The notes: a model not told the origin generated them from the letters alone. A stretch of 64,000 nt of DNA from Cryptomeria japonica (GCF_030272615.1 NC_081415.1:419428257-419492256); one strand, 5' to 3'; shown: positions 20,581 through 33,154, numbered from the stretch's first letter. Translations and numbers: made by a program.

Positions 20581-22566
20581 GGGCCTGGCGAGGGGTTACA
20601 AGGCAAGCATTCAATGTTCAACAGTTTGCATTTGCGATTTTGATGATTGAGTACTGATTTTGGTCATGTTTTCGTTTTGCAGGGTCTCCCGTACATGAGA
20701 GAGCATACAGCGGGACACATCCTTCGCACTTTGCGAGACCAGATTCCATGGCTGACTCAATCAGAGAGAGACACCCTATCGATAGTAGGATTGTGGTACA
20801 TGATTCTTATGCCGGCCATTCGATTTCATCCTACGATGCTGATGGCACTGATGGAGAGATGGGATCCTGACACCTGTACCTTTCACCTTCCGGTAGGAGA
20901 GCTGACAGTCACACTCGAGGATGTGTACCGTATACTGCGTCTTCCTATCAGAGGAGCGACAGTCACATATGCGACTGATCGGGTAGCAGAGGATCATCAG
21001 AGGGAGCAGATGTACTGCATAGGGAGAGTCATGCCAAGCGAGACGAGAGGTCGTATCATGGTCAGCTAGCTCTTACATCCTACAGGAGAGATACCACTTC
21101 TGAGACGCCTCATGATAGCCATCATAGCACTAGCCATCTGCCCTAATGGGCGAGGGACACACATGCATGGGGGCCTCACATGGTGTATCAGAGGGATGGA
21201 GAGACATAGGAGAGTTTATGCATGGGGTCGGAGTATGCTTGCACATCTCTATCATGACCTTGAGGAGTATGTATTCAGACAGGGTTGTAGTTTGATGACA
21301 TGCACACTTCTGCAGGTGTGGATCTTAGAGCACTTCACATGCACCAGGCCCGTCGGCTATCCACTGAGTATAGCGAGCGAGCGACCTAGGGTGTTCGCTT
21401 ATCCACTGACCAGCGAGTGGAGATTTGGGGATTTGCTGTATTGGAGAGTGACTATTGACAGACTGACATCTGAGATGATAGTGTGGAGACCTTACCTACT
21501 GATGCACAGATGGGATGGTATGGAGAGACAATTAGCATGTTTACAGAGGAACCGCCTACTGCGAGGACGATATGCACACATCATAGTCCCCTTCTACTTC
21601 GATCGAGTACGGAGGCAGTTCAGACTAGAGCAGTGTGTTCCAGCCGATGTGCCCATCTATACTCGACACTCACGGGTCCTTCCCAGACCTAGAGCAGTAG
21701 CGAGACCGACGGTGGATGATATCGAGACGACAGACTTGGAGGGATCAGATCAGGATGTAGTCACTGACTATTCTGCAGAGCCTGGAGCACAGCGTAGATA
21801 TGTTTCATGGTTCATGAGATCATATCCAGGTCCTATCTTTCCACCAGATCATCCGACAGGCTATCTAGGCCCATGGAGACATGGAGACCGAGATGAGGAT
21901 GAGGGATCCAGGTCAGAGGAGTCAGATGAGGGAGAGGGTCATGAGGAGACGGGAGATCCTGATCCTCCTACAGGCGATCAGCCCAGTGACGAGGAGGAGG
22001 AGGATGCAGATAGAGAGGAGGACGAGGAGGATGTAGGTGATGATGCGGATGAGGATGAGGATGATGAGGAGGATGACGAGGAGGATGATAGAGATGATGA
22101 GGAGGAGTCGGATGCAGCTCCCCACCATTCAGGAGACGATACCATAGCTCTGGATCCACCTTTTATTCCCCAACAGGAGGAACAGGAGGCAATACGGAGA
22201 CCTGTCACCAGTACCGTTCAGCCTACACCCATCATGGATAGAGTATTCGAGCGAGGGGAGCCTAGTGGTTCCTAGTCACAGATGCTACCATATCATGATC
22301 CCTACTGGCGCGAGGGAGATCCAGGTATAGTAGGTTTATATTGATTTGATTAATGCTTCGATGATATAGAATGGTACTAACAAAGATCTATTCTACTGCC
22401 ACAGCTAATGTGCAGGACTGGCGTTCCTTGATTCAGCAGTCAATGACAGACATCTCCATGATAGCACAGATTCCTAGTTCCTCACAGATTACCTACAGGC
22501 CTCAGGGGAACGCGGGTCGGCATGAGGATCTATTTTTCCCATTCCGATTACAGGTAGATATATGGA

Positions 22567-22727
22567 GGGAGAGAGAGAGAGTCCTATCAGAGGATCTCCG
22601 TCAGGCGCGGCAGAGAGAGGGAATCCTATCGGAGGATCTCCATCAGGCGCGGCAGAGAGAGAGAGTCCTATCAGAAGATCTCCATCAGGCGGGGCAGAGA
22701 GAGAGAGTCCTATCAGAGGACCTCTAG
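22567..22727 (+). repeat. 42-bp coding minisatellite (ERVLSEDLHQARQR)
   Basis: Four tandem copies encode a 14-residue unit RERVLSEDLHQARQ, extending a coiled coil in exon 3 of the PMD gene. Unit length is a multiple of three, so copy-number changes keep the frame. Confidence 0.9.
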
Positions 22728-22931
22728 CAGGTGCGGCGAGATCTAGTAGCGGCCCAGACCGAGGCTACCACCTATCATGCGATCCTCATGGATAGGGATC
22801 GTAGGAGTTCCTCTCGGAGTCACTCACGATCTGTATCGTGCTACACACCCATGGGTCCACCTCCACGGCCAGATCAGGAGGGAGCATCCAGTCGACACTC
22901 TCCAGCCACTAGCCCTAGGGATAGGAGATGA

Positions 22932-23523
22932 TTGTATGATGTAAGAGAGAGGTCACATTTTGGATATACAATGACCTATGTTTGTACACGATCCGCACAT
23001 ATATATGTATATATACATGCTTCTCATTTTTGTCTCAAATGTGTTATCTTTAATGCCTAAAACAATGTATATTTTGTTTTGATTAAATCTAATACATTTG
23101 GTAAATGTACATGTATGTTCAGAATTTAATTTCTATGTGATTGATTTCTCAATGCTCCATGATTAAATTGATACATGTGTGACTTAATTAAAATATTCAA
23201 TCAAGTACGACATTTATGATAAGGAAGAAATATGCATTAAGTCTAAGAATCATATAACTAATGTGATTTAATTGTGAACTTAAACACAACATGATACGAT
23301 TCTACTTAACACATAAAAACACTGTATAATATGCTAGCATTATAAAAATGTAAACCTTTTACAATTTAATGAATTCAAGACAAACTATAAAGTAAGAAGA
23401 AATGCTTGTCAGGAACGAAGCAATATAGATCAAACATCATAACATTTAATTCTATTTCGCTTTTAATTAAGAAACACTAACATATTATCCAATGTTGAAG
23501 AAGATAGATAAGAAGTGAAGAAT
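22932..23523. other. AT-rich spacer between PMD gene and pol
   Basis: About 590 bp between the two convergent coding regions of D. It is AT-rich, with no ORF or repeat that I recognise. It probably holds the 3' untranslated ends of both transcripts. Confidence 0.5.
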
Positions 23524-26500
23524 TTAAGCATAATATCTACGCAAGTGCATAGCATTGATAGGTTCTTTAAGAGGCGTACCGTCTACATCCGCTATTTTGT
23601 AAGCACCTGATCCATAATCCTCAATAACGATATATGGTCCAAGCCAATTAGGACTAAATTTTCCCTTTTCGGCCGGCAAGGCATTCACATTGCGCTGATT
23701 CTCATAAAGGACTAAATCACCTACTGAGAAGGAACGTTGAATGACCTTATCATTATAGCTTCGCTGTAGAGTTTTGTGATACGCTTGAATATGCTCAAGA
23801 GCGTTTATACGCTGTTCATCAAGCATCTCAAGCTGTTGAAGTCGTTGTTCTCTATAGGAGTCATCATCTATTATACCTTTAAGAGAAACCCTAAGTGATG
23901 GAATTTCTAACTCTAAGGGCATAATAGCGTCAGCACCATAAACAAGATTATAAGGAGTAGTTCCCATAGCAATTCGTACACTCGTTCGATAGGCCCAAAG
24001 AGCGTAGATTAGCTGGTTAACCCAATCCTTACCATGCTTATTTATGGTTTTACGAAGAATTTGCTCAATTATCTTATTGGATGATTCGGCTTGACCATTT
24101 GACTGAGGGTAATACGGTGTAGAAAATCGATGTTTGATATGATACTTCTCAAGGAATTTCTTCACATCCTTGTTCTTAAACGATGTTCCATTATCTGAGA
24201 TAATAGTGGAAGGTATACCAAATCGAGAAATAATGTTTTCTAGAAGAAATTGACAAATCACTTCAGCAATAGTAGAGCGAAGGGGAATAGCCTCTACCCA
24301 CTTCGTAAAGTAATCTGTTGCAGTTATAATGAAGGTGTGTCCTTGAGATGAAGGAGGAGAGATTTTTCCAATAAGATCCAAACCCCATGCGGAGAAAGGC
24401 CAAGAAGCTACCTGAGAACGAAGTTCTTGGGCAGGAGCATGAATCAGATTATTGTGTTGTTGACATTGGTGACATTTCTTAACAAATGAGAAGGAATCCT
24501 TCTGCATAGTTTTCCAATAGTATCCCATACGAAGCAACCTATGAACCAGGGATTTGCCCCCAAAATGCCCCCCGCAGGCACCCGAATGTGCCTCTTCAAG
24601 AGCAACAGGGATTTCCGACTTGTTAAGACAACGAAGAAGAAGACCATCATAACCCCTTCGATAAAGGACATTAGAAAGGATGATATACCTAGCAGACAGC
24701 TTGCGGATTCTAGCCCTAGTGTTCCTATTAGCAGAATCAGGGAAGGTACCATCGGTCAAATATCTTACAATATGCGAGAACCATTCATCTGAGTCTACAA
24801 AGTCACAACATGTTACCAAGCTAGAATCATCTTCAATAGCTGGAGAAGTAAGATTGTGAATAACGAAGCTAAGATCGACCATAGGGTCCTCTAAAGATAC
24901 TAACGAAGCCACACATGCCATCACATCCGCATGTCGGTTATCTTTTCGAGGGACTGGTTCCATGGTATAAGAATCAAAATTTTGTAATAAAGATATAGCA
25001 AGGTCTTTATATTGTGATAATTTGTCTTGTTTTGCTTGATATATTCCTGTTACTTGTCTTATAAATAATTGCGAATCTCCATAGATATGTATGTGTTTTA
25101 TATTAAGAGCTAGGGCTGCTTTTATTCGTGCTATAAGAGCCTCATACTCAGCAATGTTATTGGTACACAGGAAATTTAGACGATATGATAAGGGAATAGG
25201 TTTCTTTGTAGGAGAAACCAAAACAACCCCTGCCCCCAATCCCGTACGACACTTAGAGCCATCAAAATATAACTCCCAAGTTTCATCTTTCTCTATAGAA
25301 AGAATGAAATCATCAGGAAAGGACTCAGGGTTAGGGAATGAAAAAGGTGAAGGAGCCTCAACTAAGTGATCAGTCAACGCTTGTCCTTTAATTTCTCTTT
25401 GTGAAACAAATTTAAGGTCAAATTCAGTTAACATCATAACCCACTTAGTGAGACGTCCTGATAAATCAGTTTTAGAGAAAAGATGCTTCAACGGATCAAA
25501 CTTAACCATGACATGGACTTCTGAATTTAAAAGATAATGTCTCAATTTCTGAGTCGCAAACACCACGGCCAAGCATTGTCTTTCTATCGCAGAATATCAG
25601 GTCTCATAATCGAGTAAGATACGACTTACGTAATAAACCGGACACTCCTTACCATCTTTATCATGTTGTGCTAACAATGCTGCGAGAGCATGAGAAGAAG
25701 CAGCTGTATACAGGATAAAGGGTTTAGAAGGTTCAGCAGGTTGAAGAATAGGAGGACTAGCCAAATACACTTTTAAATCTTCAAATGCTTGCTGACAATC
25801 CTCATTCCATTGAAAAGTGATATCCTTTTTAAGGAGTTGAGTAAAAGGAAAGGTACGATCCGCAAGCTGAGACACAAACCTACGAATAGCCTGAATCTTT
25901 CCTTGTAAGCTTTTAAGTTGAGATACATTTCGAGGAGGTGGCATGTTAACAATAGCATCTATTTTCTTAATGTCCACCTCAATCCCACGATGTGAAACTA
26001 TGAACCCTAATAGTTTTCCACTATCCACACCAAAAACACATTTTCGGGGATTCAAGCACATGTGATATTTACGAATTCTCTTGAAGATTTGATGAAGGAC
26101 TTTAACATGATCCATGCGAAGAAAGGATTTAGCCAAAATATCATCAACGTAATCCTCTAAAATCTTATGCATATAATCATGAAAGATAAGGGTCATCGCT
26201 CGTTGATAAGTTGCACCGGCGTTTTTAAGTCCAAAAGGCATCATTATCCAACAAAACGTACCCCAAGGAGTGGTGAAAGCGGTTTTGTATTGATCTTGAG
26301 GGTTAATGAAAATTTGATTGTAGCTTGAAAAACCATCCATGAAGGATAAGAGGGCATGTCCTGCCGTAGAATCAACTATCATATCAATGTTTGGAAGAGG
26401 GAAATCATCTTTTAAAGAAGCCTTATTTAGATCCCGAAAGTCGGTACACATTCTTATTTTGTTATCTGGTTTAGCCACAGCGACAATGTTTGAAATCCAT

Positions 26501-29103
26501 GGGGAATAGTCAATAGGGCGGATAAATTCAGCCTCCAATAATTTTTCAATCTCAGCTTTAACAAGCAGAGCTATCTTAAGATTCATTTTTCGAATCTTTT
26601 GTTTCACGGGCTTAGCATCAGGTACTAAGACGATATTATGAGTAACAATCTTAGGATCTATACCAGGCATGTCAGAATATGCCCAAGCAAAAATCTCAGG
26701 GAATTCATGCAATAGTTCTTCATATTGTTTTTGTTCCTCTTTATCCAAACATTTTCCAATTTTAATGATTTTTTCTTTGTTGCAAGGATCCATCTTAACA
26801 TCAGTGGTATCACTTATGAGAAGATTACTTTGTTGAGGAGTATCATTTAACTGAGGGAATTCTTTCACAGTCTTATCATTATCAATCTCTTTTCCAAAAT
26901 AAGCTTCAGTATTCAAACAATAAGGGAGTCCCCTATTGTGATGATAACGAGGAAGAGTGTCATAGGCTCCCAAGAACTCAGCTAAAGCGTCGTCGGTAGG
27001 GAAGATATCTAGAGCACAATCACCCGAAGAATCCTCATCAATATACTCAGGGTGTTGTATTGATAAAGATGTAGAGATGGCATTAACACTAATGCATGGT
27101 CTTTTAGAGGCTTTAGTACGTCTGCAGGGATTATAGCCAAGTCCAAAGGCGTAATGTTGAAAATTAGTCTCTAGAGGAACTCTAATCCCTTGTTCATTAG
27201 CACCACAACCTTTTCCATGATACCCATGCTTAGCAAAAATGCAAAAACCACGACCATAGCGATCAGCCATTTCAGGAAAAGAAGGTGGTTTTTCATAAGA
27301 TAAAGAATCAAACTCTTCATAGTTATAGATGTGAGAAGAGGAAGTTTGAGAAGCGGCCACAAAATTATTACTCATAACTTCAGGCAGGGTTGATTGACTT
27401 TTAGCTTCTTCTTTCTTTTCAACTTTGTGATTTCCAGCTTCTTCCTTCTTTTCAACTTTAAGTTCTCTAGAAGGAATCTTATATTCACCCACAAAGGTAG
27501 GGTTAAAGTCAAGAGATCCCCAATCATCTTCTACAAGAACCTTCTCAGGATCAAAATCCTTTTTATGTGTAGTTTCAAGCCGAGAAGGATCTTCCTTAGG
27601 AATTCCAGATTCATCCCAAGGATTTTGATCATCGGAAAGCGAAGACTCATCGATTGGTTTCTTGTTTAAAGAGTCATCACTAGACGAGGATGGCGTAGAA
27701 GAATCTCCTTTGGAATTAGATGTTTGTAGACAAGCTTGAAAATTAGTATCTCCCATCAAAGTATATGTCTTATTGTTATAGATGAATTTAACTTGTCTAT
27801 GCAATGTAGAGGGGACAGCTTGCATCCTGTGAATCCAAGGCCTCCCTAATAACAAGTTGTATGTTAAATTTCCCGGCATAACATGGATAGGAGTAGGCAA
27901 AGTAACAGGTCCCACTGTGAGAGGTAAGGTGATGATACCTAATGAAGTCTTAGCCACATTGTCAAAACCACGAATGGAACGAGAGTCAGGCTCCATAAGA
28001 GAAGTATCCACATTCATCTTATGTAATAGATTGATGCTACACACATTAAGGCCAGAGCCATTATCTACTAGTGTTCGTCTTATAGCAGTGTCTTTCATGA
28101 CAACCACAATCATCAAGGGATCATATTGTTGTTGGACTTCACTAGTAGGCAACTCATCTTGCGTAAACACAATTTGAGGCTTAGGATTCATCACAGAGTT
28201 AACAAAAGACGCTATATTACTAGATGTATTCGGTGGAGGAACATTCAAATCTTTCAAGGCATCTTGTAACATTCCATGATGAGCGGAAGAAGTTTGAATC
28301 AAATCCCAAAGGGATATCTTAGCAGGGGTAGTTTTAAGTTGTTCTATGAGATCATATTCCTTACCCATAACTTGCAAAATACGAGGAGCTTGAGGAAGGA
28401 TTGGTTGAGGATTAGGAAGCAAAACTGGAATAACAAGAGGAGGATTGGGTTGCTTATTATTTCTGCTATGATAAGTATGGGCAACCGCATGATAACTCTC
28501 TCTAGTTATTTGCTTAGCATAATTGTAAGGACTTGTAGGTTGTCTTCCTTGTACGGTAATGATTGGTTTATTTGGAGTACCAAAGGAATCATGATCATAC
28601 CTCCCTTGGACAGTAAGGAGAGGAGTCTTAGGAATTTGAAAGGTGGGAGAAGGATAAGCACCTTGGACTTCAAAGAGAGGTTTGTTATATTCATTCAAAT
28701 TTATCATGTTAACCAACTTAGAGATCTTGTTTTTGTTTATAGGTTTCGACAAAGCCACAAAGTCATCAAAGGCATCATCCAACAAAGCATAATCATATTG
28801 GTTAAAAGGTTTATCTTTTGATTCAAAAGGAGACATCTCCTCATAGAGGGGATTATTGAAAACAACCATGTTACTAGATTCAGGGGAAGAGTGGATAGGA
28901 ATGTATCCTTGAGAGGAATCATTCGACTTATCTTTCTCATCACACCTAAATGGCATAGTAACAAGGTTTATGAGTTTTTGGTAAAATGAAGGTTTAGCAT
29001 CCTTATGGTTTAAAAACTAATCTAAAGCTTCATCTAATTCATCTTGGCTATACTCATAATAATCATCAAATGCATGAACATTTTGCAAATAGAAATCTGA
29101 CAT
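23524..29103 (-). pseudogene. pol: gypsy D polyprotein: protease, RT, RNase H x2, integrase
   Basis: About 1,859 codons in one frame from ATG 29103, broken only by TAG at 29017-29019 and TGA at 25597-25599. N-terminal region: three VQG(R/A) repeats, no capsid motif. Protease active site LVDNGSGLNV; DNGS is typical of Tat elements. A G-patch-like GKGCGANEQGIRVP segment follows near 27200. RT has MCTDFRDLNKAS, LLSFMDGFSSY and YVDD (26140-26151). The connection RNase H is at the TGA. Then comes an archaeal-type RNase H (ELYFDGSKCRTGLGAG, NNIAEYEAL), an HHCC zinc domain ending KKCHQCQQH, and an integrase core (WGLDLIGKI, ISDNGTSF, PQSNGQAESSNK). All catalytic motifs look intact, so this is a near-intact pol. 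Its N-terminus is short for gag-pol. Confidence 0.93.
25597..25599 (-). other. in-frame TGA in D pol
   Basis: Splits an otherwise open pol frame in the first RNase H region, at the position where this family normally has Arg (ET-R-YS). One CGA-to-TGA change in a CpG explains it, as expected from methylcytosine deamination. Confidence 0.8.
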
Positions 29104-29261
29104 TTTGAAAAGATTGCATAAAATTTAAACACACAATGCAAAGAAACACAAGTTCTCTCTCTTTTTTTTTTTTCTTTTTTTTCTTTTAATGAAATGAAAT
29201 GAAAACACACTAAATCTAGATCTAGATCTAACAAATGCAATGCAAGAGGAAGCAATGATAG

Positions 29262-29280
29262 ATTCACGTCGGGTTCACCA
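29262..29280 (-). other. primer-binding site of D
   Basis: Minus strand TGGTGAACCCGACGTGAAT starts three bases after the 5' LTR. E has TGGTGAACCTGACT at the same place. I cannot assign the complementary tRNA with confidence. Confidence 0.75.
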
Positions 29281-29283
29281 AAA

Positions 29284-30914
29284 TGTGTAGGGGAAAAAGC
29301 GAGACTAGGACAATGTACCCTAATCCTAACTTTTGACACACATTGCGGAATATGAAAGAGCCTAGAGATATCGCACGATTGGCTACTTCTTTTGGTGAAA
29401 GAGAGAGCCACGGGATATCTATTAGGATTTCTATTCCCTTGTTGAAATTGAAAGCTAAAATGATACAAGTTCAAACCCTAACCTCGAAATGTAAGTATGA
29501 ACTAGTAACAAGTTTGCAGAATTGAGATTAAACAATAGACAGCTGTAAATGTAAGGATAAAATAAGAATGCAGATATGTACCCAGAGTCGAAATCGGACT
29601 GAAAATGTTCGGGATGGGGGCGCGGGCGCCACTGTCCTGAAAACTGCACCGAAAACCACTGTTTTGCACCCTGAAACACTGTCTGGAAAATGTCGGAGAG
29701 CTGTCTGTCCGGAGGACCAGGGCACCCAGCGCCCCTATCCTGGCAGGACCAGGGTGCCCAGCGCCCTTGTCCTGGTCTTCTGAGCTGCAATTTTACACAG
29801 GGTTCTGTCTCAGTCTCCTCTTTCCTGATCTGTGTCCTGCGGCGTCGTCCGAATCCCGAAACCTGCAATAATATCTGAAAAGGGGGAAGGGCGGCTATAT
29901 AGGGTTTTGCCTTAGTCAAACCCCCGCTTTGGTGATTTCCACCTCCACGAATAGCCAAGTTGTTTTGTAAAATGTATTGTGTGTGCAGACCTAGTGTGTG
30001 TGCAAGGTCCAAAATGCAAGAAAGCAAACTAGAGCAACCTAGGAAGTAAACCCTAATTGCTTGTAAATGATAATGCAAATGCTCTAAATCAAGATGCAAT
30101 GTGATCTAAAGCATGAATAAATGATATATCAAATCTTATGTAAGGACATGAAAACAATATGAAATCATACCCAACCCTCAAGGGAGGAGTACAAGCCAAT
30201 CTTCAGTCGGTAATCTCCTATTGTTCTTCAATGTCTTCCAAGCCCTAATTGGATGAATGAATGAATTTGATAGATGCTTGATAGAATGATGTTGAGTGTT
30301 GTTGAAGTCTTCAAAGATCTGCTCTTTCGCTGCATATGAAGTTCCTGGAAACGAAAAATCTGATCCCTTCCAATGAGGAAAGAGAGCTTTTATGTATGAA
30401 ACCCTAGGTCGTAAATTCGTATTTTGGCCGACCTAGAGATTGAATATCCCGCCAATTTCTTGGGGTTAAGCTTTATTTTATGATTGGATCGTGCTCCCAA
30501 AATTTCGAGAAAAATGTCCGGGACCATGTTGCACGGGTGCCATGGTCCCGACAACTTTTCACCAAATTTTCAGGGCCGTCGGATATGATGATTTTAGAGA
30601 GAATCCCGAAGTTACAGGTGATTTCGAGATGTTTAGACCCCGAAACCAAGCCCCCAAGTTCGAAATAGGACTTAATTAGGGTTTTTGATTAAGTGATGTA
30701 TTGGAGGAATAAAATGCGAAGGGCGCGCTTTAGTGAAAGGGCCCAACTTTATGATGTAGAGAATGATGAAATAGGGACCTTAGACCTAATTAATTTGATT
30801 AATTAAGTGCTTAAGGAGAAATGCAATGCATAATGCAAAATGCACTAAGGCGGGTGCTAAACTAGGTGTGAAATTGTACCACCCTAGCGAGTGCGTACAA
30901 TTTACGACGCTACA
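29284..30914 (-). repeat. 5' LTR of gypsy D
   Basis: 1,631 bp, partner of 17954-19646. It is 62 bp shorter, which equals the two missing minisatellite units (30 + 32 bp). Confidence 0.95.
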
Positions 30915-32878
30915 CTCCTATCACTTCTGACTTTGATACAAAGGAAAATCAACCTCTTGCATTTAGAAGGGTACAGAGGAAGAAAGTTGACAAGCCTCCG
31001 GTAGAAGAGAAGAAGATGGAACCAAAGAGGAAGCTAGTAAGAAAGGTGACAATAACATCCACACCTCCAACAAGGAAACCTACCCAGAAGAGGAAGCCAG
31101 CTCCATCCGCCCGTGCAACCCTCGACAAGAAGAAGGAAAAGAGTGAGATAGATGAATCTAGTAATGTTACCATCATCCCCACAATGACTTGTGTAGAATT
31201 AATAGATGTGGTAACTAAAGATGGAATTTTGAAGAATGTGTCAAATTTTTATGAGCATTTAGATGACAATGAGCAAAATGAAATGGAAGAAGCAATTTTG
31301 TTATATTTAGACATATATAAGAAGGCTTTGGTAGAGATTTTGAAGGAAATTCCTTTATCTTTGTATAATAAGTTGGATGCAAGGAGATTAGATGTAATCA
31401 AGAGGGATAGAGAGATTAAAGAAGTTGAATTTTTAGGCATTTGTGGTTCTGTAAATAATGAGGAAATCAAAAGATGTATAGAAGTTGCATATAGAGAAAT
31501 CTTTAGCAGTAAACCTCGAAAAATAAGCTTAATGATGGGTAGAGTCAATGAAATAATAAATGAGACTAGAGCTAAATTTTTCCAAAAGAATCATGATTTC
31601 CTTACTTCCCAAGGAGAATTTTCTAAGGCAACTGCTCCTACTATTTCAGACAAATCAAAAGGAAAAGAAATTTTGGGGAATTCGGGTCAAATTTTGAATG
31701 AATCAGTAGATAATTCTCAATCAGATAAGTGTGTACAAACTCCACTAGAAGATCAACCTAAAATTATGGGAGTGTACAGGCTAAACTGATAGAGACAACA
31801 TATGTACAGTCTGAGTAAGGTAACATAGATAATGTACAAGATACAGATAATATTGTGGATAATAATCCACCGACAATGATAGATATTACACCAAGTGGTG
31901 AAGCCACCAGTGCAAAAGAGGATGAAAAAGGGATACACCAGAAGAGGATAAGGAAAAGAAAGAAAAGGAAAAGAAAGAAAAGGAAAAGGAGACTAATAAG
32001 AGAAAAGTTGCATGAACATCCAGTACCAAACCGACAGATGATTCCTCATCAAAACTTTTGGCAATTGACATTTCTCAAGTTGAGAAGAAATCAATCATAG
32101 AGATGAGTCCCACAGAGCTAATGATGATGGATGCTCAAAAACTAATGAAGGAGGGATTTGCTGACAAGTGGATAATAGATTAGTCAATAATAGTTTTGCA
32201 TAGATTGATTCCAGAATGTATGATTGAAAATGAAGCAAGCCCTCGTGGCAAGCTTAAGGTATTGACAAAGCACATCTCTAAAAAAATTTCAATCATTACA
32301 ATAAATTTCCGACCGACAAGCACTTGAAAGATTCACTTTGGCTAAGAAAGCTACTTTTGACCAAATTATTGAAACAAAAAAGAGTAAGATTGAAGATAAA
32401 CATACTTATTGAAAATTCTTTGAAACAATGTACTAACATTTACAGGGTCTATTGTAATATAGAGATTCTTACAACAAGTGTAGATAAGAGGATAAAGGAG
32501 TTACAAGAAAAGATTGCTAATATTGCTAATTATTTTGATGGACTAACTTCACTTACAACATCTATTGATGGACAAATTTTGACTTTGGAGAACCAATTTT
32601 TTTCTTTTCAAAAGGAAAGAGATAAGATCATTCGGAGAGCTAGAAGTCTCAGAGGTTTGGTGAGTCCAAGATTGGATTCACTTGGAGTACATAAGAGGGA
32701 ATGCATGGATATGCTTGGGAAGCCCACACCAACAGAAGTCACTAAGAAAGAATCACTTGCACATTTCCTAAGTGGACTTGTATCCATATCTGAAACATTC
32801 AAAACCATCTGGGATACTTATATACAGATACTAGAGAAAGCTTATCCAAAAATCTTGAAATTGGTCAAGCTCCAGTAA
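30915..32878 (+). pseudogene. ORF2 of B, C-terminal part, unknown protein
   Basis: Continues ORF2 after D. Open blocks: 30920-31789 (a basic KPTQKRKPAPS-like stretch, DGILKNVSNFYEHL, then EIPLSLYNKLDARRLDVIKR and KISLMMGRVNEI), a variable Lys/Glu-rich section with frame breaks (31790-32320), and 32324-32878, a coiled coil ending in KLVKLQ and TAA. Each block has a counterpart in I (61021-62717), and most have one in C. It is followed by the polypurine cluster, so it is the last gene of the element. No nuclease, polymerase or integrase signature is seen. Confidence 0.75.
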
Positions 32879-32942
32879 GTAATTTGTAATTATTCATTCT
32901 TTTGCATAGATTCCTAACAATTCTTTTAATTCTTTCACCAGC

Positions 32943-33154
32943 CTTTGGCATTGATGACAAAGGGGGAGGATATGTATGTGAAAAATGAAATTAAAAGGAA
33001 AGTATGTATATAATCCTAAGGGGAGGATATCAGACATAGAGTATATGAATCAAAGTCATCAATCAGCTCAGGGGGAGCATGTTTCAGTTTCAGTTGAGCC
33101 GACAAGGAATCCATTTTTCACATGAGTGTTGCCATCAATGCCAAAGGGGGAGAT
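32943..33154 (+). other. polypurine-tract cluster of B
   Basis: Four tracts: CAAAGGGGGAGG near 32958, AAGGGGAGG near 33018, CAGGGGGAGC near 33069 and AAAGGGGGAGAT at 33143-33154, next to the LTR. The first and last are preceded by GGCATTGATGA and GCCATCAATGC. Multiple spaced tracts recur in A, C, I and J. Confidence 0.75.

Larger units (their letters stand above)
20228..22931 (+). pseudogene. antisense plant mobile domain (PMD) gene in D
   Basis: Three-exon model: 20228-20308, 20683-22324 and 22405-22931. Donors are GAG|GTGAGT and CCAG|GTATAG; acceptors are TTTTGCAG and TGCCACAG. Phases agree (0 and 1). Exon 2 opens with the PMD, recognised by LTQSERDTLSIVGLWYM, WDPDTCTFHLPVGELTVTLE and DVYRILRLPI, and continues through WRFGDLLYWRV. 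An acidic tract (21970-22120) and a coiled-coil exon with a 14-residue repeat follow. Three in-frame stops (21067, 22273, 22725) are all TAG. PMD proteins are a plant family found in host regulators and in transposons. Lying between pol and LTR of D, this copy is transposon cargo rather than a host gene. Confidence 0.8.
17954..30914 (-). mobile_element. Ty3/gypsy Tat-type element D with antisense PMD gene
   Basis: LTRs are 17954-19646 (3', 1,693 bp) and 29284-30914 (5', 1,631 bp); ends are TGTGTAGGGG and CGCTACA, with a perfect CTCCT duplication. The total is 12,961 bp. On the minus strand: primer site, a polyprotein with protease, RT, two RNase H regions and integrase (29103-23524), then a 3.8-kb region to the 3' LTR. 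That region holds an oppositely oriented spliced gene with a plant mobile domain (20228-22931). RT before integrase and the second, archaeal-type RNase H identify the Tat branch of gypsy. Extra antisense ORFs are known in that branch. I find no gag capsid domain. Confidence 0.93.

Noticed and set aside
20358-20621. Pro/Trp-rich minus-strand ORFs
   Set aside because: They translate the 20-bp tandem repeat in the PMD intron in two frames; an open frame is expected from the repeat.
21922-22208. Minus-strand Ser- or Leu-rich ORFs
   Set aside because: Shadows of the GAT/GAG-rich acidic tract in the PMD gene.
20228-22931. PMD gene as a functional host gene
   Set aside because: It lies between pol and LTR of D, inside a perfect target duplication, and has three in-frame stops.
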